Part shown: one piece after another, positions 37,557 to 46,294 of the stretch
Layout of the letters: the number at the start of each line of letters is the position of its first letter
How positions within the stretch are numbered: the first letter of the stretch is position 1
NCBI RefSeq assembly: GCF_004341845.1
Contig: NZ_SLVB01000001.1
Coordinates: forward strand, 1,155,982 to 1,219,981
From: Novosphingobium sp. PhB165
GTDB taxonomy: Bacteria; Pseudomonadota; Alphaproteobacteria; Sphingomonadales; Sphingomonadaceae
Length of the DNA: 64,000 nt
Direction: 5' to 3'
Program-made: the position numbers and the translations under genes
The notes under the pieces: generated by a model
What the model was told of the DNA's origin: nothing
The model's input: only the letters and a program-made list of their open reading frames with translations
Database searches by the model: none

Positions 37557-40010
37557 TCATTTGCCCCGCGATGCTTCGAACGCATTTCGCGTCTTCAGGC
37601 TGGGATCCTCGTTCCACGGCTCGTCCGGCCAGCGGTGCCGCGGGTACCGTCCCTTCATGTCCCGCTGCACGTCGCGCCACGATCCGCGCCAGAATCCCGG
37701 CAGGTCGCGCGTGGTCTGGATCGGGCGCCCGGCGGGCGACGTCAGCTTGAGCAGAAGCGGCAACGGCGGCTGGCCGAACGTGGGATGGCGGTCGAGCCCG
37801 AACAGCGCCTGCACGCGAATCTCGACGCTGGGCCCACCCTCGTCCTCATAGTCTATGGCATGGCTGGTGCCGGCGGGACTGCGAAATTCGGGCGGCGCCA
37901 GCTTCTCCAGCTTTTGCTGGTCGTCCCAGTTGAGCCGGTTTCGCAAGCCATCTGCAAGCGCGCCCTTGTCCACCGCGTCGAGCCTGCGGCCGAGAAGCGG
38001 GCCAAGCCAGTCGTCGAGATCGGCCAGCAGTGCAGCCTCCGACAGCGGCTCGATCCCCGCATAACACGCGCGCCGCAGCAAGGCGTGAGCCCCCTTGCCG
38101 AACGGCACGAGATCAAGCCCCTTCTCGCGCACGCGTTCGAGCAGGAATGCAGAAATCGCGGCGGGATCGGGGGTCGGGTCGGGTCCGGATGCTAACGTGA
38201 TTGCCCCGATTCGGCGCTCCAGCCGCGCTTCCACGCGCCCTTCCGATTCGTTCCAGCGCAGCACCGAGCGGCGCTCGATCCGTTCGGAGAGCCATTGCTC
38301 GACTTCGGCAGGCTCCAGCGTCGCGCCCGACAGGATTCGCGCGCCCCGCGCCTGCCCTTGTGCATCGCCGATCACCATCCATTCACGCGTGGCGAGCGGC
38401 GAGGCGGGATCCAGCACGTAGCCCCTCCCCCCGGCCGAAAGCCAGTTCTCGCCGCTGGCATCGCGGCGCCGGGCCAGCATGTCCGGTCGCCCGAGCGCGA
38501 GCAGGACACCGGGGGGCACGTCCTGACCCTGTCCGCCCTCGACCATCAACGAGCGCGCACGGCGGGCCCAGCCCGACGCCAGCTTGCGCGAAGCTTCGGC
38601 ACGCGGCGCGCGGTCGCCGTTCCAGCGAGACAGGCGCTGTGCCAGATCCTCACTGCGGCCGCCCAGCCCGCGTTCCTGCAACAGCAGCGCCAGCTTCGCG
38701 GCCGTGCCTCCGGCGCCCAGTTCGGTCGCGCGCAGAATCATCGCCGCCTGGGCCGGGTCCATCGGCAGACTGGCAACCTTGCGCCCGAAATCGGTGATCC
38801 GCCCTTCCCCATCCAGCGCTCCGAGCGATTCGAGTTGCCTCTGCGCGGCATCCAGTGACGGCGCGGGGGGCAGGTCCAGCCAGGCCATCGCCGCCGGATC
38901 TCCCGCGCCCCACTGCGCCAGCGAGAGGGTCAGCGGTGCCAGATCGCTGGTGAGCATTTCGGGCGGATCGAACTCCGGCCGTCCCGCATGGGCGGCCTCT
39001 TCCCACAGCCGATAGGCCACGCCGGGCCCTTGCCGTGCCGCGCGGCCAGCACGCTGCGCGGCCGAGGCGCGGCTGGCACGGTGGGTCGCGAGCCGGGTCA
39101 CGCCCGCCGCCTTGTCGAACTCCGCCCGGCGCGAGAGGCCGCTGTCAACGACGACGGAAACGCCGTCGAGCGTCAGCGACGTCTCCGCGATCGCCGTGGC
39201 CAGCACGATTCGCCGGCGGCCCTCACCATCACGGCGGATCGCGGTCCGCTGGGCGGCGGGCTCGCACTGGCCGTGGAGCGGCAGGATCGGAACGTGCGGC
39301 AATCGCTCCGTCAGCCGCTCCGCCACGCGCTCGATCTCGCGGACACCGGGGAGGAAGGCGAGGATGTCGCCCTCCTGCTCGCGCCAGGCGGCAAGGATCG
39401 CGGATGTCATCGCCTCCTCGATACGCAAGGCAGGCGACGCACCGAGCCAGCGGAAGGCCAGTGGCCAGGCCTTGCCCTCACTCTCGATCACCGGCGTTTC
39501 GGGCCCCAGCAAGCGTGCGAACCGCGCGCCGTCGATGGTGGCTGACATGACGACGACCCGCAGGTCTTCGCGCAAAACTTCGCCTGCCTCGATGGCGAGC
39601 GCGAGGCCAAGGTCGCTGTCGAGATGGCGCTCGTGCGCTTCATCGAACAGCACCGCCGATACGCCGGGAAGCTCGGGATCGGAGAGAATCGTGGCAACGA
39701 AGATCGCCTCCGTCATCACCACTACCCGTGTGCGTGCGGAGCGCTTGACATCTAGGCGGGTGACATAACCGATGGTCTCACCGGCCGGCTCGCCAAGCTG
39801 CGCGGCCATGCGCTCGGCAGCGGCGCGCGCCGCCACACGGCGCGGCGAAAGCAGGATCACGGTTCCCGTGCACCATGGCTCAGCCAACAGCGCAGGAGCC
39901 AGCGCGGTCGTCTTGCCCGCACCGGGCGGCGCGATCAGGACGGCGCGGGACCCGGCACGCAAGGCGGCCAGCAGTTCGGGTAGCACGGCATGGATCGGGA
40001 GTTCGCTCAC
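37557..40010 (-). CDS. hrpB: ATP-dependent helicase HrpB
   Basis: 817 residues from a GTG start that has AAGGAA 6 nt upstream. It is a DExH/DEAH-box superfamily 2 helicase of the HrpB group: GAGKT at residues 30-34, DEAH at 123-126, SATIDG motif III, and motif VI around QRAGRAARQGPGVAYRLW. The C-terminal HrpB-specific region ends in RYPRHRWPDEPWNEDP. It is probably involved in RNA processing; its exact targets are unknown. The reading frame continues upstream to a non-homologous ATG, which I reject. Confidence 0.95.
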   Translation of the reverse strand: MSELPIHAVLPELLAALRAGSRAVLIAPPGAGKTTALAPALLAEPWCTGTVILLSPRRVAARAAAERMAAQLGEPAGETIGYVTRLDVKRSARTRVVVMTEAIFVATILSDPELPGVSAVLFDEAHERHLDSDLGLALAIEAGEVLREDLRVVVMSATIDGARFARLLGPETPVIESEGKAWPLAFRWLGASPALRIEEAMTSAILAAWREQEGDILAFLPGVREIERVAERLTERLPHVPILPLHGQCEPAAQRTAIRRDGEGRRRIVLATAIAETSLTLDGVSVVVDSGLSRRAEFDKAAGVTRLATHRASRASAAQRAGRAARQGPGVAYRLWEEAAHAGRPEFDPPEMLTSDLAPLTLSLAQWGAGDPAAMAWLDLPPAPSLDAAQRQLESLGALDGEGRITDFGRKVASLPMDPAQAAMILRATELGAGGTAAKLALLLQERGLGGRSEDLAQRLSRWNGDRAPRAEASRKLASGWARRARSLMVEGGQGQDVPPGVLLALGRPDMLARRRDASGENWLSAGGRGYVLDPASPLATREWMVIGDAQGQARGARILSGATLEPAEVEQWLSERIERRSVLRWNESEGRVEARLERRIGAITLASGPDPTPDPAAISAFLLERVREKGLDLVPFGKGAHALLRRACYAGIEPLSEAALLADLDDWLGPLLGRRLDAVDKGALADGLRNRLNWDDQQKLEKLAPPEFRSPAGTSHAIDYEDEGGPSVEIRVQALFGLDRHPTFGQPPLPLLLKLTSPAGRPIQTTRDLPGFWRGSWRDVQRDMKGRYPRHRWPDEPWNEDPSLKTRNAFEASRGK

Positions 40011-40147
40011 GCGTGCTTCCTTAGAAGCCAATCGAACGGTTCGCCAGACCGCTACCATTACGGGTAAATGCAACCATTTTGGAGCGGGTTCGTCCGGCCA
40101 TCCACTCTTCCTCAACGATTGATAGCTAACTGTGGCTGTCGGAGCCG

Positions 40148-42106
40148 ATGACCTTGCAACACCCCGATCATACCCCCAACCTGACCTATAGAGCCGGTCA
40201 ACATCCCTTGCCGGTGGCGCAATACTTGCGCCTGCGCGAACGCGTGCCGCCGCTTTACGGGCTGCTTTCGGTCAATGCCGCAATCCTGGCCTTCACGCAT
40301 CGGGCGCTGGCGCCGGGCTATCTGACGCTGACGGTTCCCGCGATTCTCGTCGCCGCCTGCCTGATGCGCATGCTCGTCTGGCTGCGGCCGACCACATCGG
40401 CGGACTTCGATCCGGACGTGGCCGAATATCGGATGCGGCGCACCACCTGGCTTGCGGTGGTGATTGCAGTGGCATTCGTCGGCTGGGCGCTTGTGCTGGA
40501 CCAGTACGGCGGGCCTTACGAGCATGGCCATGTCGCCATCTACATCGCGGTAACGGTGCTGGGCTGCGTCTTCTGCCTGACGTTCCTTCCCAACGCGGCC
40601 TTGCTGATCTGCACGCTCGTGCTGGGGATCTTCCTTGCCTACAGCCTCATCATGGGGCCGCTGGTGCGCATAGCTATCGCCGTGAACATCACGCTGGTCG
40701 CCACGGTGATCCTGAAGATCCTGCGCGATACCTACGATTCCTTCGTCGCTCTCGAAACCACGCAGCACGCGCTCACCAGCGAACGGCGGCAGGCGCAAGT
40801 GCTGGGCGCAGAGAACGCGCGCCTTGCCGAAACCGATGCTCTGACCGGGCTGCCCAATCGCAGGCGCTTCTTCAGCCATCTTGAAGCGATGCTGACCGAT
40901 GCCGATGGCGCCGAGGGGTTTTCCGTCGGCCTGATCGATCTCGACCGCTTCAAGCCGGTCAACGATACTTACGGCCACGCGCAGGGCGACCGCCTGTTGC
41001 AAGTGCTCGGCCAGCGCATGATCGCCGATTGCCCCGAAAATGTAGTCATTGCCCGCCTCGGCGGCGATGAGTTCGGAATCATCGTCAAAGGCTCGCCCGA
41101 GGAAGCCGAGGCGATTGCCCAGAAGCTCTGCACCGAAATCCGACGTCCGGCGCGGGTCGGTGACCTTGTCGTGGCGGTTGGCTGTTCGGCCGGCCTTGCT
41201 GACTTCCCCGGCAGCGGCCGCAGCGCCGATGCCCTGTTCGACCGTGCGGACTTCGCGCTCTATCACGCCAAGAACGAAAAGCGCGGCCAGTGCGTGCGCT
41301 TTTCCAGTGAACTCGAAGGCATGATCCGCACCGAGCAGGCGCTCGACGCGGCGCTGCAAACGGCCGACCTTGCCCGCGAGCTTTCGGTGGTCTTCCAGCC
41401 GATCGTCGCCACCGAAAATCGCATGCCGATGGGCGTGGAATGCCTCGCCCGCTGGACCTCGCCCTCGCTCGGCGCCGTGCCTCCGGAAATGCTGATCGCG
41501 TCGGCGGAACGTATCGGCCGCGCCCGCGAAGTTACGCTGGCGCTGTTCACGCAGGCCTTGGCAGCACTTATCCGCCTGCCCGAGGCCATGCACATGTGTT
41601 TCAACCTCTCCGGCCACGACATTGCCGATGCCGAGACCGTGGCCGCGCTGATCGCCCTGATCGAACGATCGGGCGGCGCGCCTTCGCGGCTGATCTTCGA
41701 GATCACTGAAACTTCGCTGATCGCCAAGTTCGACAGCGCCAGCGATGCGTTGGAAGGCCTGCGCGAAACCGGCGCGCGGATCGCGCTGGACGATTTCGGA
41801 ACCGGCTATTCCAGCCTCTCCGCGCTGCACCAGCTTCCGCTCGACATGGTCAAGATCGATCGCAGCTTCGCCCCTCGCCTTGACGAGACGCGCGGCCGCC
41901 GCCTGATCGCGGCCATCCGCAACCTCGCCCGCTCGCTTTCGCTCGACTGCGTGATCGAGGGTATCGAGACCGAGGAGCAGATGCTGAGCGCCCGCATCGC
42001 CGGCTTCACGCTGGCGCAGGGTTATCATCTGGGCATGCCGATGCGGCTGGAGGATCTGATCGAGCGCCTCGGCACCGAGCGGAAGAGCGCGTTCAGCGTC
42101 GCCTGA
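40148..42106 (+). CDS. Membrane GGDEF/EAL protein with altered EAL motif
   Basis: 652 residues. The first ~200 contain six or so membrane spans (for example 55-75, 100-120, 130-150, 155-185), then a coiled segment. The GGDEF domain has GGDEF at 305-309. The EAL domain has ECL at 431-433 instead of EAL, while DDFGTGYSSL and the FEITETSL segment are intact. Because the metal-binding Glu remains, phosphodiesterase activity may be kept; the Ala-to-Cys change is worth noting. GGAG precedes the ATG by 5 nt. It is divergent from hrpB and convergent with the TonB-like gene. Confidence 0.94.
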   Translation: MTLQHPDHTPNLTYRAGQHPLPVAQYLRLRERVPPLYGLLSVNAAILAFTHRALAPGYLTLTVPAILVAACLMRMLVWLRPTTSADFDPDVAEYRMRRTTWLAVVIAVAFVGWALVLDQYGGPYEHGHVAIYIAVTVLGCVFCLTFLPNAALLICTLVLGIFLAYSLIMGPLVRIAIAVNITLVATVILKILRDTYDSFVALETTQHALTSERRQAQVLGAENARLAETDALTGLPNRRRFFSHLEAMLTDADGAEGFSVGLIDLDRFKPVNDTYGHAQGDRLLQVLGQRMIADCPENVVIARLGGDEFGIIVKGSPEEAEAIAQKLCTEIRRPARVGDLVVAVGCSAGLADFPGSGRSADALFDRADFALYHAKNEKRGQCVRFSSELEGMIRTEQALDAALQTADLARELSVVFQPIVATENRMPMGVECLARWTSPSLGAVPPEMLIASAERIGRAREVTLALFTQALAALIRLPEAMHMCFNLSGHDIADAETVAALIALIERSGGAPSRLIFEITETSLIAKFDSASDALEGLRETGARIALDDFGTGYSSLSALHQLPLDMVKIDRSFAPRLDETRGRRLIAAIRNLARSLSLDCVIEGIETEEQMLSARIAGFTLAQGYHLGMPMRLEDLIERLGTERKSAFSVA

Positions 42107-42127
42107 GCGCCCGGTTACGCGGGCGGC

Positions 42128-42886
42128 TCAGGACGATATGCCCCGCTCGCTGTAAGTGATGCGGATCCTTACCCAGCTGCCGATCTGCGCCTTGCCGTTG
42201 ATGCGCGGCGGCTGAACCTCGAACTGCCAGGCGGCGTTGAGCACCGCGCGTCCGAAGCCCGATCCACGCGGCGATTCGGCCAGGATCTGGCAATTGTCGA
42301 CCTTGTAGTGGGGCTGCGTCTGGCAGGCGATCTCGCCCCATCCACTGGTCGGGCGATGGTCCGGCAGGTAACCCGCAAGCTGGGCATCGGTCGGCTCGTG
42401 GAACCAGGCGGCATTGTAGAGCACCATGCCACCCGGGCCTTCGCCGGGGCCGTACGTGCCGCCGGAACCGCCCGGAGCCTGATCGCCCGAAGCCGACGAC
42501 TCGCCCTTCATCTTGCCGATGTCCGCCGCCGCGAAATCGTTGCTGGACATGCGCAGGAACGTGAAAGCCTGCTTTTTCGCGGCCGCAGGCTGCTCGACGG
42601 GCTTCTCCGTCACGACCGGAACCGACGTTTTGTGCTCGGTGTGTTTTTCCTGCTTCTGCTTTTGCTTCTGAGGCTCGCTGCCGCCCTTTTCACGCTCATG
42701 ATTGACGACGTCGAACGTGGTCAGCGCGGCGGTTTTCTTCACCAGAGCCGGGACAAAGCCCGTCTGGGTGATCGCAAGCAAGAGCGCGAGCACCAATATG
42801 GCTGCCGAAAGCAGCGAGGAGACTAGGCGCTGGCGCGGCGACCCGGGCTGATAACCCGTGGCAGCCAGCTCGGAATCAAGGGGCAT
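42128..42886 (-). CDS. TonB-like protein with one membrane anchor
   Basis: 252 residues: a short cytoplasmic start, one membrane span (~22-44), and a charged Lys/Gln/Glu linker (QKQKQKQEKHTEHK, residues ~75-90). A Gly-rich segment follows, then a C-terminal domain with CQTQPHYKVDNCQI ... ESPRGSGFGRAVLNAAWQF ... VRIRITYS. The end matches the TonB C-terminal pattern (ESPxGxGFxxAAL..A..F..P). It may energise TonB receptors such as the two in this window, or be a diverged paralogue; no exbB/exbD genes are nearby. Confidence 0.78.
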   Translation of the reverse strand: MPLDSELAATGYQPGSPRQRLVSSLLSAAILVLALLLAITQTGFVPALVKKTAALTTFDVVNHEREKGGSEPQKQKQKQEKHTEHKTSVPVVTEKPVEQPAAAKKQAFTFLRMSSNDFAAADIGKMKGESSASGDQAPGGSGGTYGPGEGPGGMVLYNAAWFHEPTDAQLAGYLPDHRPTSGWGEIACQTQPHYKVDNCQILAESPRGSGFGRAVLNAAWQFEVQPPRINGKAQIGSWVRIRITYSERGISS

Positions 42887-43018
42887 AACGGGGTCTGGAT
42901 AGACGCGCCAAAGGTGCGCGGCAATTGCAGGTTTATTGCCGATTCATTGCAGCATTGAAGTGTTGCCCGAATGGCGCAGGGTGGCTTCCTGGCCTCACCT
43001 CACGCCGGAGCTTGGTGG

Positions 43019-44095
43019 CTAACCGCTGATGCCCAGAAAACGGAAGGGCGCGTGTTCCACGAAGTCGCCCGACACCTCACCCGAGAACGTGTGGTCCTGG
43101 TTCGGTCCGAGATCGAGCGTCTTCACTTTCCCGCTGTCCTTCGAGAAATCGATCTTCTTGAGATCGACCCAGAATGTGTTGGGCGTCAGCGCCGATTCGA
43201 AGAAATAAAGCTGCCGCTTGTGATCGAACACGGTGCGCCAGCGGGTGGAGGAAATGTTCGGCTCTTCCGGCGTGTTGATGCCGTAAGGCACCGAGGCATT
43301 GCGGATCACGCTGAACACCGAGGCAAGCGCCTTGTTCGGGTCTTCAGCCTTGGGAATCGCATTTATGTAGAACGACGCACGGGCAAAACGATCGGCGGCG
43401 CGATTGGTACCGGGCAGCATGACAGTGCCGCCGATGTCCTTCCAATAGGCATTGAGCGCAAGCTGATGCTCGAAAATCGGCGAATTGGTCATCACCTGAT
43501 AGGCGCGGGAATGGTGGATGACCTGCTTGCCGTCGATATATTCGATGATCGCGCTGTCCCCCGTGGCGTCCGAAAGCGAGAGGTGCACGGTCGTCAGCCG
43601 ATCCTCACCCGGGACATTGTCGGTGACGATCGTGAACGGCTCTTTCTGAAGCGCGGTCACCGCCTCATCCACCGTCGCGAAATTGTCGAGCATGTACTGG
43701 GCCCAGGCGGCGATGGTCAGGCCGGGTTTGCTCTTGGCGTCGAAGTGCGGATATTCGGATTCGGCCAGCCAGAGCAGGTTCGCTTCCAGCCCCTTCTCGT
43801 TGACGCCGTCGGTGGTCGAGACGTCATAGCCACTGACGATGACGCTGCCGTATTTCGAGGTCCACTTGATCGAATTGGGTCCAGCCTCCCCACTGCGCGC
43901 AATGCCGCGCGGCAGGATCCACATGTTGGAGAGGATGTCGCTCTTCCAGTCCATCGAGCGGGCGGTGATGATATTGTTATCCGGCCCGAGGTAGACGGCG
44001 CGCGTACAGGCGTCTGCGGCAATGCCGGCCATGAGTAGCGCCGGCAGTGCCAGCACGCGGGCAGAACGCACGAATCCGGTCGTCAGGAAGGGCAT
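43019..44095 (-). CDS. Secreted linear-amide C-N hydrolase (choloylglycine hydrolase/penicillin acylase family)
   Basis: 358 residues from the ATG at 44095, which has GAGGAG upstream. The signal peptide ends AADA, and the next residue is Cys30, the catalytic nucleophile of this Ntn-hydrolase family (CTRAVYLGPDNN ... ARSMDW). Signal cleavage alone would expose the N-terminal Cys. Other family features: NEKGLEANLLWL (~115-126) and the Asn/Arg regions FYINAI and STRWRTVFDH. Members cleave bile salts, penicillin V or acyl-homoserine lactones; the natural substrate here is unknown, and quorum-signal quenching is one possibility. Confidence 0.92.
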   Translation of the reverse strand: MPFLTTGFVRSARVLALPALLMAGIAADACTRAVYLGPDNNIITARSMDWKSDILSNMWILPRGIARSGEAGPNSIKWTSKYGSVIVSGYDVSTTDGVNEKGLEANLLWLAESEYPHFDAKSKPGLTIAAWAQYMLDNFATVDEAVTALQKEPFTIVTDNVPGEDRLTTVHLSLSDATGDSAIIEYIDGKQVIHHSRAYQVMTNSPIFEHQLALNAYWKDIGGTVMLPGTNRAADRFARASFYINAIPKAEDPNKALASVFSVIRNASVPYGINTPEEPNISSTRWRTVFDHKRQLYFFESALTPNTFWVDLKKIDFSKDSGKVKTLDLGPNQDHTFSGEVSGDFVEHAPFRFLGISG

Positions 44096-44417
44096 TGGGG
44101 GCTCCTCTTCGCGAAATCGGGGGGGACGGAAGATATCGAAGCGCAAGTCGGAGAGCGCGGGCCATTGCCGGGCCTGAGGCGGGAAACGGCGCCGCCTCGC
44201 GGCACGACCAGACCATCGAACGCGCTCCTTCACAGGATACGTAATGGCCGGAAGATAATGGCAATCTCCCGATCTATCAAACCAATAGAATACGACCCGG
44301 GAACTTCAAACAGTGCCGCGAACGACTTCACGCCTGCCCGCATGTCTTGCGCGCATAAACGAACGGCGCGCCCGGTGACCGGGCACGCCGTGATCTATTA
44401 CGAAGGGAAAGCCCCGA
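44096..44417. other. Intergenic region upstream of the amide hydrolase, with a terminator
   Basis: 322 bp between two minus-strand genes. It holds the putative amide-hydrolase promoter and, at 44363-44391, a hairpin ACGGCG-C-GCCCGG/CCGGGC-A-CGCCGT that fits the terminator of the upstream polyprenyl synthase. No gene is seen. Confidence 0.5.
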
Positions 44418-45434
44418 TCAGTAGCGGCGGGCTACCGCGAACTCGACTGCCTCGCACATGGCGTCTCGCGCGGCACCGGCGGGGAAGATCGACAGGGCGT
44501 CGATGGCGCGCTGCGCATAGAGGCGCGCGCGCTCACGCGTCGCCTCGACGCAGCCATGACGGTTGATCAGCTCGACAGCGTGGGCGAGGTCTTCGTCCTC
44601 GGTGCGGAAGCCGGCGATGGCCTCTTCCCAGAACTTGCGTTCCTCGGCCGTGCCGCGCGCATAGGCGAGGATGACGGGAAGCGTCATCTTGCCTTCGCGG
44701 AAATCGTCGCCCTTGTCCTTGCCCGATTCGGAGGCCTCCGAATCGTAGTCGATGGCGTCGTCGACAAGCTGGAATGCAATGCCGAGGTTGCGGCCATAGG
44801 CATCCAGCGCATGTTCCTCGGCCTCGCCCTTCTCGGCGACGACAGCGGCGATGCGGGTCGCGGCGGCAAAGAGCGCGGCGGTCTTGGAGCCGATGATCTG
44901 GAGGTAGTGTTCCTCGCTCGTTTCGATCTTGCGCTGGGCGACCAGCTGATCGACTTCACCCTCGGCAATGATCGAGCTGGCGCTCGACAGAATCTTGAGG
45001 ACCTTCAGGCTGCCGTCTTCGACCATCAGCTCGAACGCGCGGCTGAACAGGAAGTCGCCCACCAGAACCGTCGCCGGGTTGCCGAAGACGATATTGGCCG
45101 CCGCCTTGCCGCGCCGCAGGTCCGAACCGTCGACAACGTCGTCATGCAGCAGCGTGGCGGTGTGAATGAACTCTACCGAAGCCGCCAGCTTGTGGTGGCG
45201 CGTGCCCTGATACCCGCAGAGTTCCGCCCCAGCGACGGTGAGCATCGGGCGCATGCGCTTGCCGCCACCCGAAATCAGGTGACCGGCCAGTGCCGGAATA
45301 AGCGGGATCTCGCTCTGCATGCGATCAAGAATGACCGCATTCACGCTGTTCATGCCGGCCGCGGTAAGCGCCAGCATGGGGGCGAGGGAAGGCTGCGATC
45401 CGCGCGTGCGCAGGGGTATGACATCGGCACTCAT
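44418..45434 (-). CDS. ispB: Polyprenyl (octaprenyl/decaprenyl) diphosphate synthase
   Basis: 338 residues starting MSADVIPLRTRGSQ. A trans-isoprenyl diphosphate synthase: GGGKRMRP (~56-63), the first Asp-rich motif DDVVD at 98-102 and the second DDAIDYDSE. It builds the long isoprenoid side chain of ubiquinone, most likely Q-10 in this lineage (inference from the group, not from the sequence). The ispB symbol is by homology. Divergent from chorismate mutase, with a 161-bp gap, and ended by the hairpin at 44363-44391. Confidence 0.95.
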   Translation of the reverse strand: MSADVIPLRTRGSQPSLAPMLALTAAGMNSVNAVILDRMQSEIPLIPALAGHLISGGGKRMRPMLTVAGAELCGYQGTRHHKLAASVEFIHTATLLHDDVVDGSDLRRGKAAANIVFGNPATVLVGDFLFSRAFELMVEDGSLKVLKILSSASSIIAEGEVDQLVAQRKIETSEEHYLQIIGSKTAALFAAATRIAAVVAEKGEAEEHALDAYGRNLGIAFQLVDDAIDYDSEASESGKDKGDDFREGKMTLPVILAYARGTAEERKFWEEAIAGFRTEDEDLAHAVELINRHGCVEATRERARLYAQRAIDALSIFPAGAARDAMCEAVEFAVARRY

Positions 45435-45595
45435 CGTTTCGGCGCATTGCGCGCTTGCAAGCATTTACGCAAGAGCGAATGCCACAACGCGGGTGCACAA
45501 TACGTTTGGCGGGGCCGATTGGAGGGGCACATCGAAAGGACGGTTTGGCGGCCGGACTGGAAGAGCGCGCGGAGGCGTGCTAGCGGACCGTCCCG

Positions 45596-45898
45596 ATGAC
45601 CGAGACCACGCCTCCCGCCACCGATCCCGTTCTGGCCTCTTACCGCGCCAGCATCGACAACATCGATGCCGCGCTGATCCACATGCTCGCCGAGCGATTT
45701 CGGATCACCCAGGCCGTGGGCACCTACAAGGCCGAGAAGAACCTTCCCGCCTCGGATCCCAGCCGGGAAGAGCGCCAGATCGTCCGCCTGCGCAAGCTGG
45801 CCGAAGACGCGCAGCTCGATCCCGACTTCGGCGAAAAGTTCATCCGCTTCATCATCGATGAAGTGATCCGCCACCACCAGCGCGCGAAAGCGGGCTGA
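45596..45898 (+). CDS. Chorismate mutase (AroQ class)
   Basis: 100 residues, all helical, of the monofunctional AroQ/CM type II fold that converts chorismate to prephenate. Seen: ASIDNIDAALIHMLAERFRITQAVGTYKAEKNLPASDPSREERQI. This contains the Arg and Lys residues of the active site (RFRITQ, YKAEKNLP, and the late EKFIRFIIDEVIRHHQ). No regulatory or dehydratase domain is fused. It feeds phenylalanine and tyrosine synthesis. A strong terminator lies after it. Confidence 0.93.
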   Translation: MTETTPPATDPVLASYRASIDNIDAALIHMLAERFRITQAVGTYKAEKNLPASDPSREERQIVRLRKLAEDAQLDPDFGEKFIRFIIDEVIRHHQRAKAG

Positions 45899-45946
45899 GG
45901 TTCGGTTTGGAAATTCGCCGAAAGCGAATTTGACGACAGGTAATAC

Positions 45947-45980
45947 CTGAGGGACGGCGCGATCTCGCGCCATCCCTCAG
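45947..45980. terminator. Terminator between chorismate mutase and the 67-aa gene
   Basis: CTGAGGGACGGCGCGA / TCGCGCCATCCCTCAG, a 16-bp stem with one mismatch and a 2-nt centre; it serves both converging genes. Confidence 0.8.
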
Positions 45981-45987
45981 CCTTGCA

Positions 45988-46191
45988 TCAGCCCTCGACG
46001 AGGTCCTGAAGGCGCGTGATCAGCGCCTGGATGCGCGTTGCGGCTTCCGCGAACGTCTCCAGGTCTTCCTTGTTGCCGTCCTCGCGCGCTTCCTTGGCGG
46101 CCTCGACATACCCTTCGAGGTCGGCCTCCAGCGCATCGACGATCATTTCGATCTCGTCGGGGGATACGGTCAGCGTGATGGAATCGGTCAT
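45988..46191 (-). CDS. Small acidic protein of unknown function
   Basis: 67 residues, about a third of them Asp/Glu, predicted as two or three amphipathic helices (VSPDEIEMIVDALEADLEGYVEAAKEA and DLETFAEAATRIQALITRLQDLVEG). No Cys, membrane segment or known motif. It lies 103 bp downstream of the histidine kinase on the same strand. I do not recognise it, but the codon bias and spacing look like a real gene. Confidence 0.72.
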   Translation of the reverse strand: MTDSITLTVSPDEIEMIVDALEADLEGYVEAAKEAREDGNKEDLETFAEAATRIQALITRLQDLVEG

Positions 46192-46294
46192 TGGGGGTTA
46201 TCCTCGATCAGGTGAACCGGGCCCATGGGGACGAACGGCTGGTTCCGCAACAGTCGTTAGCGCCGGTTCCACGGGATTTTAAGCCGGGAATATG

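Noticed and set aside
40112..42028. 638-residue open frame opposite the GGDEF/EAL gene
   Set aside because: Antisense shadow rich in His, Gln and Arg; no family features.
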